From Gammaproteobacteria bacterium (lineage in GTDB: Bacteria > Pseudomonadota > Gammaproteobacteria > Granulosicoccales > Granulosicoccaceae): 10,921 nt of DNA. The notes beneath the pieces are model-generated. The model had not been told where the DNA came from, made no database searches, and was given only the letters and a program-made list of their open reading frames with translations. This document shows positions 6,626 through 10,921 of this stretch, piece by piece. The translations under genes and the position numbers were made by a program. The stretch lies in NCBI GenBank assembly GCA_020444765.1, contig JAGRHW010000097.1:1-10921 (forward strand). The letters are read 5' to 3'. How positions within the stretch are numbered: position 1 is the first letter of the stretch; each line of letters starts with the position of its first letter.

Positions 6626-7018
6626 TCAGCGGTCGTGGTAGCGGCGGCCCCGGCGTTCGCGGCGGTCGGTGCCCATGCGTGAGCGAGGACCGTTGCGTCG
6701 TTCATTACTGGTCGAGCTGGAGCGGCGGGTTCGCGAGTTTTTGCGCCGGTCGACGTATTTGCGGTAAAACGGCGGCATCGGCTCTATCCAGCTTACCGCA
6801 CCGAGTGATTTGAGTGCGTCGCAGTAGCGCTGGGCGGTTGCCTCATTGACGTTATTCTTGATGATTTCCGGGCGGCCGGTAAACAGCCGTTCGATTCTGG
6901 CAATGCTGACGTTAAAGGTTGATGCCATCCGCTGTTTTAGCGTGGATGGACTGATTCCGTGACGGATTTCCCCGATAAACAGAACCATGTAATTTGATGA
7001 AGTCTCGTTGTCAGTCAT
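6626..7018 (-). CDS. Unknown protein with strongly basic Arg/Ser-rich tail
   Basis: 130 residues, function not recognised. Residues about 11-80 look like a small folded domain (YMVLFIGEIRHG..., then IERLFTGRPEIIKNNVNEAT, YCDALKSLGAVSWIEPMPP). The pattern of a Gly-Arg-Pro turn, a basic strand and an Ala-rich helix ending in Gly-Ala resembles a short N-terminal module I recall from other proteobacterial proteins, but I cannot name it. From about residue 85 the tail is very basic and low-complexity: 17 Arg and 2 Lys in the last 46 residues, mixed with Ser, Asn, Asp and Glu, suggesting contact with RNA, DNA or another polyanion (inference). The gene converges on the CYTH gene with six bases between stops. 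No clear ribosome-binding site precedes the ATG at 7018; Met11 is an alternative start. Confidence 0.75.
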   Translation of the reverse strand: MTDNETSSNYMVLFIGEIRHGISPSTLKQRMASTFNVSIARIERLFTGRPEIIKNNVNEATAQRYCDALKSLGAVSWIEPMPPFYRKYVDRRKNSRTRRSSSTSNERRNGPRSRMGTDRRERRGRRYHDR

Positions 7019-7035
7019 GAGTCATGCAGTGAAAT

Positions 7036-7074
7036 CATTTACCATCTGGATCTAACGACTGATTTGGTAAAATG
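7036..7074. repeat. Spaced inverted repeat upstream of the Arg-rich protein gene
   Basis: CATTTACCA (7036-7044) and TGGTAAAATG (7065-7074) are complementary apart from one extra base, with 20 bases between them. It lies 18-56 bases upstream of the minus-strand start at 7018, where an operator or leader hairpin would sit. The surrounding 7019-7150 is AT-rich and otherwise empty. Confidence 0.35.
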
Positions 7075-7130
7075 TTGACCGATTTACTTCATTATTTGTC
7101 TCAATTCCACCCGGAAATCCGCGCTGCTTC

Positions 7131-7169
7131 AATAAAAATAAATTAGCCAGTCGGCTCTTTGCTCAGAGC
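7131..7169 (-). terminator. Weak candidate terminator after the dienelactone hydrolase gene
   Basis: Read on the minus strand, GCTCT/AGAGC (7165-7169 with 7154-7158) forms a five-pair hairpin, followed after about ten bases by a T-rich stretch (7131-7145). It lies 17 bases past the stop. The short stem and detached T-run make it doubtful. Confidence 0.25.
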
Positions 7170-7185
7170 TGCCCGGAAAACAGCG

Positions 7186-7902
7186 TCAGTTGAGTGTTTC
7201 AGCCAGAAAATTGCGGGCAGTTTGCCAGGCCCGCCGGTTGGTGGTGGCATTGAACACGGTACCGAAGTCCGGGTCGTTGGCGACAGGGTTGGTAAAGGCG
7301 TGCATGGTGCGACCGTAATTATGAAATTGCCAGTCACAGCCGGCCCTGGTCAGGTCTTCCTGCAAGGCGGCAATGTCCGCTGCCGAAACCATCGGATCAT
7401 CGTGCCCGTTGAGCACCAGCACCGCGGCCTTGATACTGCGTCCGCCGGTATTGCCGGGTGCCCCCAGCAAGCCATGAAAACTGATCACCGAGCGCAACTC
7501 GGCGCCCCTGCGGGCAAGGTCGAGCACGCACAAGCCACCAAAACAGAAGCCAATGGCGGCAATCCGCTGCGCGTCGACCTCCGGTTGTCCGGCCAATGTC
7601 GTGAGCGCGGCGTTGATGCGTTTTTGCAGGCCGGCGCGGTCGTCGGTCAGCTTTGTCATCAGCGCGGCGCATTCCTCGCGGGTGTTGCCGCGCACGCCCT
7701 TGCCGTACATATCCAGCGCGAACGCCGTGTAGCCTTCGGCGGCAAGTTCACGGGCTTTTTCTTCGACAAAGCCGTCCCGGCCGCCCCAGGCATGGGAAAT
7801 CAGGATGCCCGGCCTGGCGCCGCCCGTATCGTCCCAGGCCATATAGCCTTCGAGCAGGGTGTTGCCATCATGGTATTCAACAAGACGGGTCTGGATTGCC
7901 AT
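7186..7902 (-). CDS. Dienelactone hydrolase family alpha/beta hydrolase
   Basis: Cytoplasmic alpha/beta-hydrolase of 238 residues, the usual length of this family. The nucleophile elbow is GFCFGG with Cys120, the acid is Asp168 or Asp169 in NGHDDP, and the histidine is His201 in TMHAFTNP, giving an intact Cys-Asp-His triad. HAWGGRDGFVEEKARELA (about 37-54) and ALDMYGKG (62-69) are family hallmarks. True dienelactone hydrolases open the lactone ring in chlorocatechol breakdown, but no other catechol genes are near and most members have unknown substrates, so only the fold and chemistry are claimed. There is no signal peptide. GAGG lies 7 bases before the ATG at 7902. It is probably cotranscribed with the lipoprotein gene 32 bases upstream. 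Confidence 0.93.
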   Translation of the reverse strand: MAIQTRLVEYHDGNTLLEGYMAWDDTGGARPGILISHAWGGRDGFVEEKARELAAEGYTAFALDMYGKGVRGNTREECAALMTKLTDDRAGLQKRINAALTTLAGQPEVDAQRIAAIGFCFGGLCVLDLARRGAELRSVISFHGLLGAPGNTGGRSIKAAVLVLNGHDDPMVSAADIAALQEDLTRAGCDWQFHNYGRTMHAFTNPVANDPDFGTVFNATTNRRAWQTARNFLAETLN

Positions 7903-7934
7903 CGTTCAGCCTCGTGAGTCGCTGGGAAAGGGAG

Positions 7935-8279
7935 CTAGTTCGGATCGCTGTAAAACACGTATTGCGTGGAGTAGTCGCTGACTTCGAAGTAGACCTTTTT
8001 CTCATCCGCGTCCTTTTTGCCGTTAAAATTGGCATCGAGCACGCCGTAACCAAAACGGTAAGGCCGGGCCATGCCGTTTTCATTGGTGCTGTCGGCGGTG
8101 GACATTTTGTCGATACTCATAAAACGTCGAACGAGTTTCTCGCCGGCATAGATTTCCAGGATGCCGTTGGTGCCGGTCCAGTTTTGCACGGCGCGACCTA
8201 TTTTGTTTTGCGATTCCTGGGTACAGGCGGTCAGTACCGCAAACATGGCCGCGACCACGATGATAAGTTTTGTATTCAT
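7935..8279 (-). CDS. Small predicted lipoprotein of unknown function
   Basis: 114 residues with a classical lipoprotein signal: MNTKLIIVVAAMFAVLTAC, lipobox LTAC and Cys19. The residue after Cys is Thr, not Asp, so outer-membrane sorting is expected if the Lol rule applies. The mature part contains TGTNGILEIYAGEKLVRRFM, a Ser/Thr/Asn-rich linker, then FGYGVLDANFNGKKDADEKK and a C-terminal VYFEVSDYSTQYVFYSDP. DANFNGKKDADEKK resembles a calcium-binding-like Asp/Asn loop, but I would not claim calcium binding. I do not recognise the family. AGGA lies 7 bases before the ATG at 8279. It sits between a hydrolase gene and an unknown acidic protein gene on the same strand. Confidence 0.8.
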   Translation of the reverse strand: MNTKLIIVVAAMFAVLTACTQESQNKIGRAVQNWTGTNGILEIYAGEKLVRRFMSIDKMSTADSTNENGMARPYRFGYGVLDANFNGKKDADEKKVYFEVSDYSTQYVFYSDPN

Positions 8280-8345
8280 TCCGATGTCCTGTAGGTGGTT
8301 TGAAACAGTAAGATTTTACCTGTAATCGACTGATCCCGATAGGCA

Positions 8346-8768
8346 TCAGTCATAAGTGCGCTTGCACAGCGGTGTGGAATCCGGGTTCTCGACCGCATCG
8401 GCGATCGCGTTGACCAGCGTGTTGAGTTCATCGAGGCTCAGGACGTCCAGCACCTTGTTGACGATTGCCGGTTCGAGCACCGCGTAGCTGACCCGTCCGT
8501 CTTTCAGGGTAACGGTGAGCCCGGCGGCGTTGATCTGGCCATCGCCGGTCTGGTTTGACAGAATCTCCGAGCCGAGTTCCATCATTTCATCATAGTACGC
8601 CTCGATCATGGCCGCGACCTCGTCGCCGAGATCCTCGGCCACGGAAACCATCAGTACGTCCTCATCTTCCGGCGGCGTAAAAGGAATATTTTTCTCCTGC
8701 AAAAAAGCAATAAATTTGTCGCAGGGGTGGGGATCGAAAAAAACGTATTCAAGCATCGGTGCATCCAT
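8346..8768 (-). CDS. Conserved acidic protein of unknown function
   Basis: 140 residues (136 from the internal start), cytoplasmic, with no signal or membrane span. Order of features: LEYVFFDPHPCDKFIAFLQE, a Pro/Asp/Glu-rich stretch PPEDEDVLMVSVAEDLGDE, an acidic helix EAYYDEMMELG, a beta hairpin GLTVTLKDGRVSYAVLEP, then LSLDELNTLVNAIADAVENP and CKRTYD at the end. From memory this layout recurs in a gammaproteobacterial hypothetical family, but I know no function. The start is uncertain: ATG 8768 has no ribosome-binding site, while ATG 8756 (Met5, beginning MLEYVFF) has GGA at suitable spacing and is perhaps the real one. It may head a transcript with the lipoprotein (66-base gap) and hydrolase genes. 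Confidence 0.78.
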   Translation of the reverse strand: MDAPMLEYVFFDPHPCDKFIAFLQEKNIPFTPPEDEDVLMVSVAEDLGDEVAAMIEAYYDEMMELGSEILSNQTGDGQINAAGLTVTLKDGRVSYAVLEPAIVNKVLDVLSLDELNTLVNAIADAVENPDSTPLCKRTYD

Positions 8769-8911
8769 TGAATGATTTAAATGGCCCCGATGTTAAAAGA
8801 TTTTGCCGGCGCCTGCAGCTACCTGGTGACGAGGGTGTGGTAATCGATCCTGCTTGTACCGGTATGGCTGTTTCTGGGAGAATAAACGCTTTAACACGCG
8901 CAGTGGAAACG

Positions 8912-9118
8912 ATGGAAAAAAAATACGGTATCCGCATCACCATGCCGGAAGACGATACGATGAGCATGGCCCATCTGCTTGGTAAAGACTGGGAAAGCTT
9001 TCGCTGGTTCGAAACGGCCGCCTTGCGCGACCGCATCTACAACGAGATGAGCACGACGCCGAGGAACTACCGCATCGGTGACCGGGCAAGCGTGCTACTG
9101 GAAAAAATCAATCCCTGA
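8912..9118 (+). CDS. Small conserved protein of unknown function
   Basis: 68 residues from the ATG at 8912 (MEKKYGIRITMPEDD...). It is soluble, with no signal or membrane span. The compact domain reads KYGIRITMPEDDTMSMAHLL, then DWESFRWFETAALRDRIYNE, then NYRIGDRASVLLEKI. I recall similar small gammaproteobacterial proteins with unknown function, which supports the start at or just before KYGIRIT. The frame stays open upstream to a GTG at 8759 (119 residues) and has an ATG at 8864 (84 residues), but the added sequence looks non-coding and no clear Shine-Dalgarno precedes any of these starts. It converges on sixA with 21 bases between stops, too few for a clear terminator. Confidence 0.65.
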   Translation: MEKKYGIRITMPEDDTMSMAHLLGKDWESFRWFETAALRDRIYNEMSTTPRNYRIGDRASVLLEKINP

Positions 9119-9139
9119 CCAGGCAGGCGTGGCTAGCGC

Positions 9140-9637
9140 TCAACCGACCCGGTCCTTGGGCGTCTGGTGCGATATCAGTTCACCGCAATCCCGATCAAAC
9201 GCTTTCCATACGTCGATATCCAGGCGGTACTGGACGACATTGCAGGTTGTCAAGGTTGCAATCGAGCCGGCTTCGACATAGTTGCAGAGTGCCTCGAAAC
9301 CGGGATTGTGGCCGAACAGCATCACGTGTTGCCCGGTATCCGGCAGTGCCTCGACGACCTGTTGCAGGGCGCCGAGCGTCGCTTCGTAAATATTATCGTT
9401 CATGATTACCGATGCTACGGGAATGCCGATATTTTCGCAGATCAGCGACGCGGTCTGCATGGCCCGCCGGGCAGGGCTGCTGACCACCAGGTCAGGTCTG
9501 AAACGCTGCATGGCGAGCCGCTCGCCCATCAGCCTGGCATCGTGTTCACCGCGTGTGCTGAGCGTTCTTTCAAAGTCAGGCTGAGCCGGATTATCCCAAC
9601 CGGATTTGGCGTGACGGACTATAGTCAGGTATCGCAT
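9140..9637 (-). CDS. sixA: Phosphohistidine phosphatase SixA
   Basis: Small histidine-phosphatase-superfamily enzyme (165 residues) that removes phosphate from phosphohistidine; in E. coli SixA acts on the NPr protein of the nitrogen phosphotransferase system. The RHG-type signature is IVRHAKSGWDNP with Arg8 and His9. Further catalytic residues are an Arg at 57/58 in SSPARRAMQTA, Glu85 in NIYEAT, and His110 in MLFGHNPGFE. The set is complete, so activity is likely. GGAG lies about 8 bases before the ATG at 9637, a good ribosome-binding site that fixes the start. It is divergent from tex (47-base gap) and convergent with the small unknown gene. Other short histidine phosphatases are possible, but the RHAKS and FGHNPG motifs favour SixA. 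Confidence 0.93.
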   Translation of the reverse strand: MRYLTIVRHAKSGWDNPAQPDFERTLSTRGEHDARLMGERLAMQRFRPDLVVSSPARRAMQTASLICENIGIPVASVIMNDNIYEATLGALQQVVEALPDTGQHVMLFGHNPGFEALCNYVEAGSIATLTTCNVVQYRLDIDVWKAFDRDCGELISHQTPKDRVG

Positions 9638-9684
9638 GGGTATTACTCCCTATCCGGCCTCCAACGTTTTAAGAATCCTATGAC

Positions 9685-10921
9685 ATGATGAATATATCAC
9701 AGCAAATCGCCACTGAACTGGATGTCACCGAAAACCGCGTCAAGGCGGCCATCGAGCTGCTTGATGACGGCTCCACAGTGCCATTTATCGCCCGCTACCG
9801 AAAAGAAGCCACCCAGGGGCTGGACGATACGCAGTTGCGCTTTCTTGAGCAACGACTCGGCTACTTGCGCGAGCTTGAAAGCCGCCGTACGGCTATTGTC
9901 AAATCGATTGCGGAGCAGGGTAAGCTGACCGAGGCACTTGAGGCGAAACTGCTGGCTGCAGACAGCAAAACCGAGCTTGAAGACCTCTACCTGCCGTTCA
10001 AGCCGAAACGCAGAACCAAAGCGCAAATAGCCAGGGAAGCGGGCCTGGAACCGCTGGCCGACACTTTGCTGGACGATCCCACGCAAAATCCCGAGTCTTT
10101 GGCAGAGCAGTTTATTAACGCCGAAGCCGGTTTTACTAATGCAAGCGAGATACTGGACGGTGCGAAGCAGATCCTTATGGAACAGTTTGCCGAACGTGCG
10201 GATTTGCTGGCTGAGCTGAGAGCGTTTTTCTGGGAAAACGCGGTCCTTGCCTCGCGTCTCGTGACGGGTCAGGAGGAAAACGGCAGTAAGTTCTCGGATT
10301 ACTTCGACTACCAGGAGAAAATCTCGAAAATTCCATCGCATCGATCGCTGGCGCTGTTTCGCGGCAGAAATGAAGGTGTTTTACAGCTTTCACTCGATCT
10401 GACGGATCTGCAGCCAGGTGCCGAACATCCCTGCGAACGGATGATTGCGAAAGCTGCCGGTTTTCGTCATCAGGGCAGGGCGGCGGATGATTTTCTGCAA
10501 CAGGCGGTACGCTGGACCTGGAAGGTAAAACTGCACAGCAAACTTGATATCGAATTGCTGGGCCGTTTGCGCGAACAGGCGGAGGAGAAGGCAATTGCGG
10601 TGTTTGCGCATAATCTCAAGGATTTGCTGCTTGCCGCACCGGCCGGGCCGAAAGTCGTGCTGGGCCTGGACCCGGGCTTGCGCACTGGTGTCAAGGTTGC
10701 GGTTGTCGACGGCACCGGCAAACTGCTGGATACTGTTCCGATCTATCCGCACGCGCCGCGCAATGCCTGGGATGAGTCCCTGCATCAATTGGCCGCGCTG
10801 GTCAAAAAACACCAGATCCGGCTGATCGCGATCGGTAACGGTACCGCGTCGCGGGAAACCGACAAGCTGGCGGGGGAGCTGGTCAAGCAGTTAAAGGACG
10901 CCGGGCTTGCAAAAATTGTTG
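9685..10921 (+). CDS. tex: Transcription accessory protein Tex (S1 RNA-binding), N-terminal half, cut by window end
   Basis: Tex is a conserved nucleic-acid-binding protein that affects transcription and stress tolerance; family members are about 770 residues. The frame is open from the tandem ATGs at 9685/9688 to the window end, covering about 411 residues. The N-terminal helical region contains TVPFIARYRKEATQGLDDTQ, RLGYLRELESRR, KTELEDLYLPFKPKRRT and HRSLALFRGRNEGVLQLSL. The YqgF/RNase-H-like domain begins near residue 322 with VVLGLDPGLRTGVKVAVVDG and reaches AIGNGTASRET. The helix-hairpin-helix and C-terminal S1 domains lie beyond the window. Either ATG could start translation; only a weak AAGA precedes them. 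No frameshift is seen. The promoter must lie in or overlap the 47-base gap to sixA, or inside sixA. Confidence 0.96.
   Translation, partial: MMNISQQIATELDVTENRVKAAIELLDDGSTVPFIARYRKEATQGLDDTQLRFLEQRLGYLRELESRRTAIVKSIAEQGKLTEALEAKLLAADSKTELEDLYLPFKPKRRTKAQIAREAGLEPLADTLLDDPTQNPESLAEQFINAEAGFTNASEILDGAKQILMEQFAERADLLAELRAFFWENAVLASRLVTGQEENGSKFSDYFDYQEKISKIPSHRSLALFRGRNEGVLQLSLDLTDLQPGAEHPCERMIAKAAGFRHQGRAADDFLQQAVRWTWKVKLHSKLDIELLGRLREQAEEKAIAVFAHNLKDLLLAAPAGPKVVLGLDPGLRTGVKVAVVDGTGKLLDTVPIYPHAPRNAWDESLHQLAALVKKHQIRLIAIGNGTASRETDKLAGELVKQLKDAGLAKIV

Noticed and set aside
7159..7917. 252-residue plus-strand open frame
   Set aside because: Antisense to the dienelactone hydrolase gene, whose complete Cys-Asp-His triad and ribosome-binding site settle the strand.
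9697..10341. 214-residue minus-strand open frame inside tex
   Set aside because: The plus frame reads continuously as Tex with strong family motifs; the antisense frame has no recognisable features.

Overview
The window looks like the chromosome of a gammaproteobacterium. The visible part of the electron-transfer-flavoprotein:ubiquinone oxidoreductase reads like the Pseudomonas-type enzyme, the transcription factor Tex reads like E. coli YhgF, and several small unknown proteins recall gammaproteobacterial families. Genes are tightly packed, gene-sized GC is moderate to high, and the longer intergenic gaps are AT-rich. I see no tRNA, rRNA, CRISPR array, insertion sequence, integrase or phage gene. 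This is an ordinary housekeeping region rather than an obvious island. I did not find a convincing new defence or mobile system. The most unusual features are in the transporter operon and in a repeat-built lipoprotein.

Layout. (1) Positions 1-877, minus strand: the first half of the ETF-ubiquinone oxidoreductase, which passes electrons from fatty-acid and amino-acid oxidation to quinone. (2) 878-1288: AT-rich intergenic DNA with candidate divergent promoters and a possible structured leader. (3) 1289-1813, plus: a lipoprotein whose mature part is a low-complexity, LEA-like amphipathic-helix repeat, closed by a strong intrinsic terminator at 1849-1881. (4) 1968-6619, plus: a four-gene, translationally coupled operon encoding two YejB/YejE-like permeases, a double-ATPase subunit and a CYTH-domain triphosphatase-like protein. 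Every junction is an ATGA-type overlap and no solute-binding protein is present. (5) 6626-8768, minus: an Arg-rich-tailed unknown protein, then (further upstream on that strand) a dienelactone-hydrolase-family enzyme, a small lipoprotein and an acidic protein of unknown function. (6) About 8912-9118, plus: a small unknown protein. (7) 9140-9637, minus: the phosphohistidine phosphatase SixA. (8) 9685 to the window end, plus: Tex, incomplete at its 3' end.

How the genes relate. The transporter subunits must act together as one importer of peptides or similar solutes, with the binding protein supplied from elsewhere. The CYTH protein is produced with them, but its link to transport is only inferred. 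The minus-strand genes 7186-8768 could share a transcript, with gaps of 32 and 66 bases, although their functions do not form an evident pathway. SixA and Tex are divergently transcribed from a 47-base gap.
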